A stretch of 64,000 bases of DNA, taken from contig CYUH01000014.1 of the NCBI GenBank assembly GCA_001403755.1, forward strand, positions 355,785-419,784, given 5' to 3'. The position numbers and the translations under genes were made by a program. The notes beneath the pieces are model-generated. The model was not told the DNA's origin. It did no database searches and was given only the letters and a program-made list of their open reading frames with translations. Positions 9,401 through 16,434 of the stretch are shown piece by piece (position 1 is the first letter of the stretch; each line of letters begins with the position of its first letter). The stretch is from Chryseobacterium senegalense. GTDB taxonomy: Bacteria; Bacteroidota; Bacteroidia; Flavobacteriales; Weeksellaceae.

Positions 9401-9787
9401 CTGTACCAAAAATTGGCAGAAATTCAAAGTAAAGAAGATCTTAAGAAGTTTGAAAATGAATTAGAAGATCGTTTCGGAAAACTGCCAACTGAAGCGCAAA
9501 ATCTATTGAAAAGTGTTGAACTGAAATGGATTGCCGCAGAAATTGGCTTCGATAAAATTGTGGTGAAGAACGGAATTTTCCTCGGATATTTCCCACCTAA
9601 TCCTCAGGATAAATTCTACCAAAGTGATAAATTTAAACATCTAATTTCTTATTTAAGCCAGAATCCGCAAGAAGCCACTTTGAAAGAAAAACAATCTGCA
9701 GAGGGCAGCCAGCTGATGATGAGAAAAGAAAATTTGCAACACGTCGATGAAGTGAATGCAGTTTTGGAGCGTATCATAACCAATTAA
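6404..9787 (+). CDS. mfd: Transcription-repair coupling factor Mfd
   Basis: A 1127-residue ATP-dependent translocase that removes RNA polymerase stalled at DNA lesions and recruits UvrA. Domains in order: the UvrB-homology region (about 1-340); the RNA-polymerase-interacting domain beginning LMQMKVGDFITHIDHGIG (near 440-490); the two RecG-like motor domains with Walker A GDVGFGKTE (about 592-600) and DEEH box IIDEEHKFG (about 690-698); and the C-terminal TRCF domain with the auto-inhibitory D7 region (about 960-1127). Motor motif TLTATPIPRTL is present. Length is normal. The 5' leader contains a hairpin. Confidence 0.97.
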   Translation: MQLKSINETFLPDMLRNEFGKEIFSNLDQYSHISVKGFAGSAPSVFTAELFLSQQKTILFLIEDKEEALYITAEMEDLLGKENVLYFPATHLEPYQIEKTQNANLVLRTEVLNKLNSGKKPKVIVAGFSALAEKVLKKEDFKAISHQIKVGESLDFDFTEELLHQFGFTLTDFVSEPGEFSVRGGIVDVFSYSNEEPYRITFFGNEIESIKTFNIETQLTNGKINEFQLVSNMNFAVSGSKVSFFELLPKDSLVVSKNAFLGFRKTKDFYEKAGEKYGSLSKEISHRKPEELFVSEEVLMADYQKFKSIDFTINALKFDGLIVQEVELNQTQQPTFNKNFEFLIDDLNEKKDAGFDVWISFSTEKQKERLKAIFEEIGAVGEDQKIPFKSFKSELHEGFVDVDHRISVYTDHQIFDRYQRFKAKNTFAKSEQLTLKDLMQMKVGDFITHIDHGIGKFMGLVKVNNNGKVQECFKLVYKNGDLLYVSIHSLHKISKYNGPDGREIVLSKLGSPAWKNLKQKTKAKVKQIAFDLIKLYAKRKTAKGFAFAPDSYLQNELEASFLYEDTPDQEKATLDVKKDMENDTVMDRLICGDVGFGKTEIAVRAAFKAATDGKQVAILVPTTILAFQHYRSFKERLKDFPVNISYLNRFRTAKQKAETLKGLEEGKIDIVIGTHQLVGSSVKFKDLGLLIIDEEHKFGVSVKDKLKTLKNNIDTLTLTATPIPRTLQFSLMAARDLSVIKTPPPNRQPVDTSIIGFNEEIIRDAVSYELQRDGQVYFINNRIENLKDIAGLIQRLVPDARVITGHGQMEGKQLERNVLDFMEGKYDVLVSTTIVESGVDVPNANTIFINDAQRFGMADLHQMRGRVGRSNRKAFCYLITPPFDLMTSDARKRLEAIEQFSDLGSGFQIAMKDLEIRGAGDLLGGEQSGFINEMGFDTYQKIMQEALEELQNDEEFSNLFDNEEDRKKLFKSTKEVNIDTDLELMLPDSYVQSIEERLSLYQKLAEIQSKEDLKKFENELEDRFGKLPTEAQNLLKSVELKWIAAEIGFDKIVVKNGIFLGYFPPNPQDKFYQSDKFKHLISYLSQNPQEATLKEKQSAEGSQLMMRKENLQHVDEVNAVLERIITN

Positions 9788-9923
9788 TGGAGTAAAATCG
9801 GTTTTCGAAAAAGGATTACTTTTGTTGAATTTCATGGTAAAATGAGCTTTTTGCCATCAAAAACGGATACAAATTCCCACAAAGAATCATTTTTGGAACT
9901 TTAACATAAATTAAATTATTGTC

Positions 9924-10487
9924 ATGAAATACCTGATTGTAGGTTTAGGAAATAAAGGAGATGAATACACGGAAACGCGCCACAACATTGGTTTCAAAGT
10001 TGCGGATAAAATAGCGGAAACGCTGGAAGTTCCTTTTAAATCTTCCAATTTTGGTCTCGTAGCAGAAGGGAAATATAAAGGTCGAAAAGTTTTTGTTTTG
10101 AAGCCCGATACGTATATGAATCTTTCGGGGAATGCGGTGAAATTTTGGCTTCAGAAAGAGAAAATTCCGGTGGAAAATTTAATGATTGTAACTGATGATC
10201 TATCGTTGCCGTTTGGAACTTTAAGGATGAAAATGAAAGGTTCGGATGCCGGACACAATGGTTTGAAAAGCATCCAAGAACAGTTGCAAACGCAGAATTA
10301 TCCACGGTTAAGATTTGGAATTTCCGCTGAATTTGCTGAAGGGAAACAAGTAGATTATGTTTTAGGAAAATGGAACGAAGTAGAAAAAGAAAAACTTCCC
10401 GAAAGAATCGAGAAGTTTTCTAAAGCATGTCTTTCTTTTGTTTTCGCGGGAATTCAAAATGCCATGACAGGGTTCAACGGGAAATAG
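9924..10487 (+). CDS. pth: Peptidyl-tRNA hydrolase
   Basis: A 187-residue cytoplasmic enzyme that frees tRNA from peptidyl-tRNAs dropped by the ribosome. The N-terminus YLIVGLGNKGDEY is typical. The catalytic and binding residues fall at N10, H20, N66 and D92, matching E. coli N10, H20, N68 and D93. GSDAGHNGLKS (about 111-121) is the family signature. It follows mfd by 136 bp and is convergent with the carbonic anhydrase gene, only 5 bp from stop to stop, with no obvious terminator between. Confidence 0.96.
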   Translation: MKYLIVGLGNKGDEYTETRHNIGFKVADKIAETLEVPFKSSNFGLVAEGKYKGRKVFVLKPDTYMNLSGNAVKFWLQKEKIPVENLMIVTDDLSLPFGTLRMKMKGSDAGHNGLKSIQEQLQTQNYPRLRFGISAEFAEGKQVDYVLGKWNEVEKEKLPERIEKFSKACLSFVFAGIQNAMTGFNGK

Positions 10488-10492
10488 AATTT

Positions 10493-11128
10493 CTATAACC
10501 AGGTTACCACGCCACTTTCTACGCAGTAATTGGCGCCAACGATTTTTATTTGGCCCTCATCTTCCATTTTGCTCAAAGTGGAACTTTGCTTGCGGATTTC
10601 CGAAATCGCGTTTTTGATGTTGCAGATATTCAGTCTTTCGAGCAAATCTTCGTTTGATGAGGATCTTTCTTCATCTTCTTTGATCACATGATTGATGCAG
10701 TTATCGAATCTCCCGATCAGGTGATTGAGGTTTTCCATGCCCAGGTTTTCTATCTTCGCAGCATCCAGACCGCCTTTCAATGCTCCACATTTGGAATGTC
10801 CTAAAACGACAACCAATTTCGCTCCGGCAACATTACATCCGAATTCCATCGATCCTAAAATATCTTGGTTGACGAAGTTTCCGGCAATTCTCACGCTGAA
10901 AATATCGCCCAAACCTTGGTCAAATATCAGTTCGGCAGAAGTTCTGCTGTCGATGCAGCTTAATATTACAGCAAAAGGCCACTGTCCGCTTCGGGTATCG
11001 TTTACTTGCTCCAATAAATTTCTGTTGACCTTTAAATTATGTACAAATCTTTGGTTGCCTTCCTTCAAAAATTGAAGGGCTTTTTCTGGAGTTGTGGTAG
11101 ATTGTGTTTCTAGCGTATGTGCTTTCAT
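10493..11128 (-). CDS. Beta-class carbonic anhydrase (SulP-linked)
   Basis: A 211-residue zinc enzyme interconverting CO2 and bicarbonate. Zinc ligands are C58, H111 and C114, with the D60-R62 dyad in the motif SCIDSRTSAE; the second motif is LGHSKCGALKGG. It starts 30 bp after the stop of the SulP transporter gene and is almost certainly cotranscribed with it. SulP-carbonic anhydrase pairing is known in bacteria and supports a bicarbonate-handling role. It is clearly different in sequence from the second carbonic anhydrase at 13235-13915. No signal peptide, so probably cytoplasmic. Confidence 0.93.
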   Translation of the reverse strand: MKAHTLETQSTTTPEKALQFLKEGNQRFVHNLKVNRNLLEQVNDTRSGQWPFAVILSCIDSRTSAELIFDQGLGDIFSVRIAGNFVNQDILGSMEFGCNVAGAKLVVVLGHSKCGALKGGLDAAKIENLGMENLNHLIGRFDNCINHVIKEDEERSSSNEDLLERLNICNIKNAISEIRKQSSTLSKMEDEGQIKIVGANYCVESGVVTWL

Positions 11129-11157
11129 TTTCTTTTCTTTTTTTATTAATGGTTTAA

Positions 11158-12753
11158 TTAAATTGCACGTCGGTGTGCAACGATGATGTGAGAATCACTG
11201 TCTTCAGCATATTCTTTGTAGGAAGTTTTGAAGCCAACTAGTTGTACTTCGATATCATCCTCTTTCGCTCTAATATTTGCAAATTCCTGAATCATTTCCA
11301 CAATATCGGTTGCGATGTAAGAAGTGGAGCTCGCATCAATACAAACTTTAGAGTTAGGTTTCACGTTTTTAAGAGTTTTTTTAATGGCAGCTTTGTTCAG
11401 GAAGGAAACTTCTTCGGACAGTTTGATGGTGATATCGTCCGCATCATCTAGTTCCTCGCGGCTTAAATAATATGCACGTTTCATATTTCCTTGAAGTATA
11501 TAGAATATAGAAATAAGTAGACCGATTCCAACTCCTTTTAATAAATCCAATGAAACAACTGCGATAATGGTAGCGATAAACGGAATAAACTGATACTTTC
11601 CTTTATGCCAAAAATGCATGATGGTAGCAGGTTTCGCAAGTTTGTATCCTACTAAGATCAACACTGCAGCCAAAGTAGCTAAAGGAATTAAATTTAAAAT
11701 GAAAGGAATAGTAAGCACACAGATTAATAGAAGCGCACCATGAATCATTGTAGAAAGTTTGGAAGTCGCTCCCGAATTTGCGTTGGCAGAGCTTCTCACC
11801 ACAACGGAAGTCATTGGTAAGCCACCGATTGCTGAACTGATGAGGTTTCCAATACCTTGAGCGCGAAGCTCGAGATTGGTATCGGTAATTCTTCTGTGAG
11901 AATCCAATCGGTCCGAAGCTTCGATACAAAGGAGGGTTTCAATGGAAGCGACAATTGCGATCGTTGCTCCAACAATCCAAACTTTTGGGTTTAAAAATCC
12001 TCCAAGATCAGGGAACACGATCATGTTTTTAAAATCATCAACACTTTGCGGAACGGGTAAAGAAACTAAATGATCTGCACCAATTGCTAAGGAACTTCCT
12101 GTGATTTTAAAAATGTAATTGAGTGAGATTCCTGCGACCACCGCAACTAAAGCACCGGGAACCATTTTGATTCTCTTCAGTGCAGGAACTTTGTCCCAAG
12201 CGATAAGAATCGCCACCGAAACTAAAGTAACGATCACAGCTCCCGGATGAATTGCGGAAAATAATTCAGTGAAATAATTCAGGTTAAATCCGTTGGCAAA
12301 CAGCGTTTCGTTTCCTTCGAAATCTTTGTCATAACCTAACGCGTGAGGAATTTGTGTAAGGATAATAATGATTCCAATTCCGGCAAGCATCCCTTCGATA
12401 ACGTTAGTCGGGAAGTAGTTCGAAATGCTTCCCGCACGGATAAATCCTAAAATTACCTGAAGCAATCCAGCGATAATTCCGGCACATAAAAATAGCTCGA
12501 ATGCGCCAAGATCGGTAATCGCGGTAAGAACAATGGCAGTTAATCCCGCCGCCGGACCAGTAACTGAAATGTTAGAGTTGCTTAAAAAACCTACGACCAA
12601 ACCACCGATGATTCCGGCGATAATTCCTGATAATGGCGGAGCTCCCGAAGCGAGTGCAATTCCTAAACACAATGGAAGTGCAACTAAAAATACAACAAGT
12701 CCTGAAGGGAAATTTTCTTTAATCCCTCCAAATAGTGAGATTGTTTTTTTCAT
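11158..12753 (-). CDS. SulP-family anion transporter with STAS domain
   Basis: A 531-residue inner-membrane transporter of the SLC26/SulP family. The start at 12753 (MKKTISLFGG) is preferred; an in-frame ATG 11 codons upstream adds only a non-conserved tail. The transport core begins GLVVFLVALPLCLGIALASG and contains NISVTGPAAGLTA near residue 60. The cytoplasmic C-terminus is a STAS domain (about 430-531) with SKVCIDASSTSYIATDIVEM. The family includes sulfate, bicarbonate (BicA-like) and dicarboxylate carriers. Two flanking carbonic anhydrase genes favour bicarbonate; this is inference from context. Confidence 0.92.
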   Translation of the reverse strand: MKKTISLFGGIKENFPSGLVVFLVALPLCLGIALASGAPPLSGIIAGIIGGLVVGFLSNSNISVTGPAAGLTAIVLTAITDLGAFELFLCAGIIAGLLQVILGFIRAGSISNYFPTNVIEGMLAGIGIIIILTQIPHALGYDKDFEGNETLFANGFNLNYFTELFSAIHPGAVIVTLVSVAILIAWDKVPALKRIKMVPGALVAVVAGISLNYIFKITGSSLAIGADHLVSLPVPQSVDDFKNMIVFPDLGGFLNPKVWIVGATIAIVASIETLLCIEASDRLDSHRRITDTNLELRAQGIGNLISSAIGGLPMTSVVVRSSANANSGATSKLSTMIHGALLLICVLTIPFILNLIPLATLAAVLILVGYKLAKPATIMHFWHKGKYQFIPFIATIIAVVSLDLLKGVGIGLLISIFYILQGNMKRAYYLSREELDDADDITIKLSEEVSFLNKAAIKKTLKNVKPNSKVCIDASSTSYIATDIVEMIQEFANIRAKEDDIEVQLVGFKTSYKEYAEDSDSHIIVAHRRAI

Positions 12754-12877
12754 TTTTTTATTGAAAATTGTGCTGCTAAATTGCAAGCCAATCGATTACC
12801 TACAACCCAAGTTTTAGGATTGCACAATTCAGCAAGCAACTTTATCAGCGAGTGAAAAGTAATTTTTTTAAACAAAG

Positions 12878-12891
12878 TCCTGGCAACAGGA
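12878..12891 (-). terminator. Weak hairpin between the small protein gene and the SulP gene
   Basis: TCCTG and CAGGA (12878-12882, 12887-12891) form a 5-bp stem around a 4-nt loop. On the minus strand a few bases and then TTTGTTT follow. It is too short to be a confident terminator; it may attenuate read-through from the carbonic anhydrase/small gene unit into the SulP gene. Confidence 0.3.
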
Positions 12892-12936
12892 TATTAAATA
12901 TCATGTTGAATGGCACTTTAATTTTCGTTAAAAAAA

Positions 12937-13230
12937 TTAAGCTTCTGGAGGCGGAGAAAAGATGGTAAGAAACGGGGTCAGATGAATAGAATCATCCATT
13001 AATACAAACGATGCGTTGAGCGAATCGCCACTAAGAAATTTGATAAAATCATGAATACAAAGGGTCTTTGGAATCGTTTTCTCGTTGATCACCAAAGGCG
13101 AATGTTGGGTTTCTTCTTCGGAAATTACTACATTGGTGGTCGGCAAATCCCAATTTAAAATCGTGGCAATACTTGGTAAAGCCATGAAATTTAAAAATAC
13201 CGTTAATGTAATAATACTCCAAAGTTTCAT
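12937..13230 (-). CDS. Small exported or membrane-anchored protein of unknown function
   Basis: A 97-residue protein with a hydrophobic N-terminus (MKLWSIITLTVFLNFMALPS) that is either a signal peptide or one membrane anchor. The remainder is mostly polar with one cysteine (KTLCIHDF) and ends SPPPEA. It lies 4 bp after the carbonic anhydrase stop, on the same strand, so it is likely cotranscribed. I recognise no family. Position between a carbonic anhydrase and a SulP transporter suggests an accessory role (inference). Confidence 0.6.
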   Translation of the reverse strand: MKLWSIITLTVFLNFMALPSIATILNWDLPTTNVVISEEETQHSPLVINEKTIPKTLCIHDFIKFLSGDSLNASFVLMDDSIHLTPFLTIFSPPPEA

Positions 13231-13234
13231 TTTA

Positions 13235-13915
13235 TCAAATGAAGTTTTTATTGTTTTTTCTGCTCATCACCCAGTTGGAGTTCGTCAGATTATAAATTTT
13301 CTGAATGTCTTTCAAAATATTTTCAAAATCTATTTCTAGATCGATAATTTTTCCGGTTTTCAAATCGAAGACCCAACCGTGAACAATCGGATATTCGTCT
13401 AGCAAATATTGTTCCTGAACGACGGCCATTTTAATCACGTTGATGCATTGTTCCTGCACATTTAGCTCTACAAGCCTCTCGTAGCGCAAATTTTCATCTG
13501 CTATTGCATCGAGTTCGGTTTGGTGCAATCTGTACACATCACGAATGGTTCTTAGCCAAGGATTCAGCAAACCAAAATCTTCTGCCGTCATTGCTGCTTT
13601 TACTCCACCGCATCCATAATGTCCACAAACGATAATGTGTTTTACCTTTAAATGTTCCACTGCATACTGAATTACCGCAGTTGAACTCATGTCTAAAGTA
13701 TTTACAACATTTGCTACGTTTCGGGTTACGAAAACTTCGCCGGGTTTCATTCCCATCATTTCCTCTGCCGAAACTCTGCTGTCGGAACAACCGATGTAAA
13801 GATATTCCGGAGTTTGCGAGGCTGAAAGGATTTTGAAAAAATCTGGATTTTCGGCCAATTTAGATTCCACCCACTTTTTATTATTATCGAAAATAACTTC
13901 ATACGATTTTTTCAT
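13235..13915 (-). CDS. can: Beta-class carbonic anhydrase (Can type)
   Basis: A 226-residue cytoplasmic enzyme hydrating CO2 to bicarbonate. Zinc ligands are C43, H99 and C102, with D45 and R47 in the motif GCSDSRVSAEEMMG; the second zinc motif is VCGHYGCGGVKAA. Length and sequence fit the E. coli Can/YadF clade, which supplies bicarbonate to carboxylases. It heads a four-gene minus-strand cluster. A TACATTTG -7 box lies about 74 nt upstream. Confidence 0.95.
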   Translation of the reverse strand: MKKSYEVIFDNNKKWVESKLAENPDFFKILSASQTPEYLYIGCSDSRVSAEEMMGMKPGEVFVTRNVANVVNTLDMSSTAVIQYAVEHLKVKHIIVCGHYGCGGVKAAMTAEDFGLLNPWLRTIRDVYRLHQTELDAIADENLRYERLVELNVQEQCINVIKMAVVQEQYLLDEYPIVHGWVFDLKTGKIIDLEIDFENILKDIQKIYNLTNSNWVMSRKNNKNFI

Positions 13916-13989
13916 AGCTTAATTTTTGTGGGATTATACTATTTTGTAGTTGTTATTTGCAAAAGCAATAGATGGAATCAATTATTTTG

Positions 13990-13997
13990 CAAATGTA
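13990..13997 (-). promoter_or_regulatory. Possible -7 box of the can gene
   Basis: TACATTTG on the minus strand fits TANNTTTG. No -33 box at the standard spacing. The predicted leader is about 70 nt. Confidence 0.45.
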
Positions 13998-14040
13998 AAG
14001 TATAGAAATTTAAATCCCGAATATTTAACAGATTTTAATA

Positions 14041-14595
14041 TTAAATTTTATTATTAATGTAGCCCAATGTCGCATTGGTATTGCTACTGATAGTTGCGGG
14101 ATTGCCAATGACCATAGAATTTGCAGGAACATCGAAGTTCACATAAGCGTTCGGTGCAATCAGAACATTGTTGCCAATTGATATTTTTCCAACCAACACC
14201 GCGTTCGGACCGATCCACACTTCATCACCAATCACGGGAACGCCTTCATTTTTGCCGCGGTTGGCCTGTGCGATGGTTACACCTTGTGCAATGTTGCAGT
14301 TCCGGCCGATTTTAGCTTTGGGATTAATAACGAGCGCGCCCCAGTGCCCCAAATAAAAACCTTCGCCAATCTGGGTTTCAGGATAGATTTGAAAGCCGTA
14401 TTTTATTTGATGATGTCGCAAAACAAGCCTCCAGAATGCTCCCAGAAAAGATTTTTTTCTGTATTGCTGGCATTTTCTCAGAATGTAAATAAAGTGAAGG
14501 TTCGGATTGATGCATTTTGCCCAAATCTCCGGAGACGAAAGCATTTTGCCGCTTTCACGGTAAAAATCTTTCTGTATGATGGTGTAGTTGGACAT
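14041..14595 (-). CDS. Serine O-acetyltransferase-like hexapeptide acyltransferase
   Basis: A 184-residue left-handed beta-helix (LbetaH) acetyltransferase, CysE/colanic-acid type. Hexapeptide repeats run from about residue 75 (PETQIGEGFYLGHWGALVINP) to 165, with AQGVTIAQ and VIGDEVWIGPNAVLVGKISIG. It would transfer acetyl groups from acetyl-CoA to a sugar of the surface polysaccharide; as the last gene of the locus a biosynthetic CysE role is less likely. It has its own -7 box 4 nt before the ATG, suggesting it can be transcribed separately. Confidence 0.85.
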   Translation of the reverse strand: MSNYTIIQKDFYRESGKMLSSPEIWAKCINPNLHFIYILRKCQQYRKKSFLGAFWRLVLRHHQIKYGFQIYPETQIGEGFYLGHWGALVINPKAKIGRNCNIAQGVTIAQANRGKNEGVPVIGDEVWIGPNAVLVGKISIGNNVLIAPNAYVNFDVPANSMVIGNPATISSNTNATLGYINNKI

Positions 14596-14599
14596 AACG

Positions 14600-14607
14600 C
14601 AAATTTA
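14600..14607 (-). promoter_or_regulatory. -7 promoter box of the 14041-14595 acetyltransferase (leaderless type)
   Basis: TAAATTTG on the minus strand, 4 nt (CGTT) before the ATG at 14595. It lies inside the 23-bp gap behind the upstream glycosyltransferase gene. No -33 box is convincing. Confidence 0.5.
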
Positions 14608-14618
14608 AGTGAAAGGTT

Positions 14619-15803
14619 TTAAAGATCATCAATAATCTTAATGATTGATTGCACTGAATTTTCAAGAGTAAAAGGCATTTTGTAGGTGTTCAGTTGTTGA
14701 GAATACGCATTAAAACTTTCAGGTTGGGTGAGTGCTTTTTTCATTCCTTCATAAATTCCCGATTCAGAATTCTCAACGATCAGGCCGAGTTTGCCGCCTT
14801 CCAGCATTTCGCTAACGCCCGAAACTTCGGTGGCGATAATTTTCTTTTTTAAAGTAATTGCTTCAAATAAAACCGTCGGAAAGCCTTCATATCTCGAACT
14901 TAGAACAAAGAAATCCGCATTGCTGATGTGTGGATAGGGATTGTCGGTAAAGCCCGTCATTTCTGCAGTATCAACTACACCAAGATCAGATTTCAGTTTT
15001 TTGATGTTTTCAAAATCGTAACCGTCGCCCACAATTTTGATTCTGTGAATGAACCCTTCATCCAAAAGTTTTTTATGAACTTTGAGCAGCCGGTCGAACC
15101 CCTTCTGCGGAAAAACAGTTCCCACGGAAACGAAGACTGGTTGCCGGTTTCTGGTTTCTGGTTGTTTGTCTCGGCTCTTGACTCTTGGTTCTTGGCTCTT
15201 TCTAAGAATTTCCTCTGTATCCAATGGATTATAAATACGGACAATCCGGCTCTTTTCATCCTCATTCTTCGCGAGTGATTCAAAATCTTTCTGAATGTGC
15301 TCGGAAATCACCATTATTTTATCAAAACCGAAAAACTTCCGGATTTCGTTGTCGGTGTAGTTGTGAAAGTGGGTTTTGCGTAAATCATTATGAATCCAGA
15401 CAATTTTTTTTGAATTTTTTAATGGCGAATTTAATATTTCATCGCGAAATCCGTGGATTGCAGCAAATTCGATATCGTATTTTTTATTCTTTAAAATAGT
15501 AGAGTAGAGCAGTTTCGGAAACTTCTTCAAAACAAACTGATACATCACGCGGAAAGCTTTTACCGGAATATCCTGAAGCCGGTTTGTGGTAATCATCTCG
15601 CCTTTGTTCAGGTAAATAACATTAATCCAATCTGGGATTTCAGTCAGATATTTACCGGAATACAAATTCAGGAGAAGATCGATTTCGTATTTATCGTCCG
15701 GAAGTTTTTTAAGAAAAGTCGCCAATACCTTTTCTGCACCGCCATGACGCAGAGAACCGATTCGGATGAGGATTTTCTTCTTTTTCTGATTCATACTTAA
15801 CAT
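14619..15803 (-). CDS. Glycosyltransferase family 4 with a repetitive insertion
   Basis: A 394-residue GT-B retaining glycosyltransferase. The N-terminal acceptor domain has IRIGSLRHGGAEKVLATFL and the C-terminal donor domain starts PVFVSVGTVFPQKGF. The E-x7-E signature is SSRYEGFPTVLFEA (about 307-320). Between the domains, residues about 201-221 are encoded by repetitive DNA (15138-15201) and read as basic, low-complexity residues. The neighbouring GT4 at 16435-17607 is a paralogue in which this linker is about five residues shorter and not repetitive. Donor sugar unknown. The start may be M1 or M4. Confidence 0.88.
   Translation of the reverse strand: MLSMNQKKKKILIRIGSLRHGGAEKVLATFLKKLPDDKYEIDLLLNLYSGKYLTEIPDWINVIYLNKGEMITTNRLQDIPVKAFRVMYQFVLKKFPKLLYSTILKNKKYDIEFAAIHGFRDEILNSPLKNSKKIVWIHNDLRKTHFHNYTDNEIRKFFGFDKIMVISEHIQKDFESLAKNEDEKSRIVRIYNPLDTEEILRKSQEPRVKSRDKQPETRNRQPVFVSVGTVFPQKGFDRLLKVHKKLLDEGFIHRIKIVGDGYDFENIKKLKSDLGVVDTAEMTGFTDNPYPHISNADFFVLSSRYEGFPTVLFEAITLKKKIIATEVSGVSEMLEGGKLGLIVENSESGIYEGMKKALTQPESFNAYSQQLNTYKMPFTLENSVQSIIKIIDDL
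15138..15201. repeat. Degenerate short repeats inside a glycosyltransferase gene
   Basis: On the plus strand two blocks are visible: repeats of GGTTTCT, then repeats of the type GGCTCTTGACTCTTGGTTCTT. Both keep the reading frame of the GT4 gene open and encode a polar linker. Such CTTGG/CTCTTG tracts resemble dispersed repeats I associate with intergenic DNA of related flavobacteria (recollection, not checked). Confidence 0.6.
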
Positions 15804-15856
15804 TAATGTATGCTGAACACGAACTTACCACGCTTTATCTATATTTCAAACCTGCT

Positions 15857-16432
15857 TTATTTGCCTGTGTTATTTTTAATAGGTTTATAAGTGTGGGGCA
15901 GGTTGGCTATAAGGTATTTTTCCAGTTTTTTTCGGTCGGCTTCAAGATCCAGAGGGTATTTTGTTGTGTTGAGCAGCAGTTTGTCTCCATATTCGTCGAT
16001 GGTACAGATGAACTTAGCAGGATTCCCTGCGTAAACCGAATTGTCCGGTACAGAAGAACTAACAATACTCAACGATCCGATAATACAGTTGTTTCCTATG
16101 GAAACTCCCGGCATGATAACACTTCCTTTTCCAACAAACGAATTGTTTCCAATTCGAATTCTTCCAAAATTTCTACCGTTTTTATATCGTTCTATTCTTT
16201 TGGTGACTCTAGCGTCACCTCCATGGTTGATGAAACCCACATTTTCTGCGATGGTGACATGATCGCCTATTTCTATGAGGAAAGGTTCTGAGCCGAAGTT
16301 TGGGATGCCCTGCACGAAGAAATTTTTTCCTACTTTCATCCCTTTGTTTTTTGCTACTTCAATGGTAGCAATTTTCACCATATTTTGGCAAATATCCAGA
16401 ATTTTTAGAAGTATTCTATAGAGAAGAATCAT
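15857..16432 (-). CDS. Hexapeptide-repeat acyltransferase
   Basis: A 191-residue LbetaH acyltransferase of the maltose/galactoside O-acetyltransferase type. Repeats include FLIEIGDHVTIAENVGFINHGG (the His is the likely catalytic base, near residue 70), IRIGNNSFVGKGSVIMPGVSIG and NCIIGSLSIV. Ends with a charged tail. It starts 2 bp after the stop of the upstream GT4 gene, so the two are coupled. Likely O-acetylates a sugar residue of the glycan. Confidence 0.85.
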   Translation of the reverse strand: MILLYRILLKILDICQNMVKIATIEVAKNKGMKVGKNFFVQGIPNFGSEPFLIEIGDHVTIAENVGFINHGGDARVTKRIERYKNGRNFGRIRIGNNSFVGKGSVIMPGVSIGNNCIIGSLSIVSSSVPDNSVYAGNPAKFICTIDEYGDKLLLNTTKYPLDLEADRKKLEKYLIANLPHTYKPIKNNTGK

Positions 16433-16434
16433 CG

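Noticed and set aside
15806..16291. 161-codon plus-strand frame opposite the hexapeptide acyltransferase
   Set aside because: The minus-strand frame shows clear hexapeptide repeats; the plus-strand product is a shadow.
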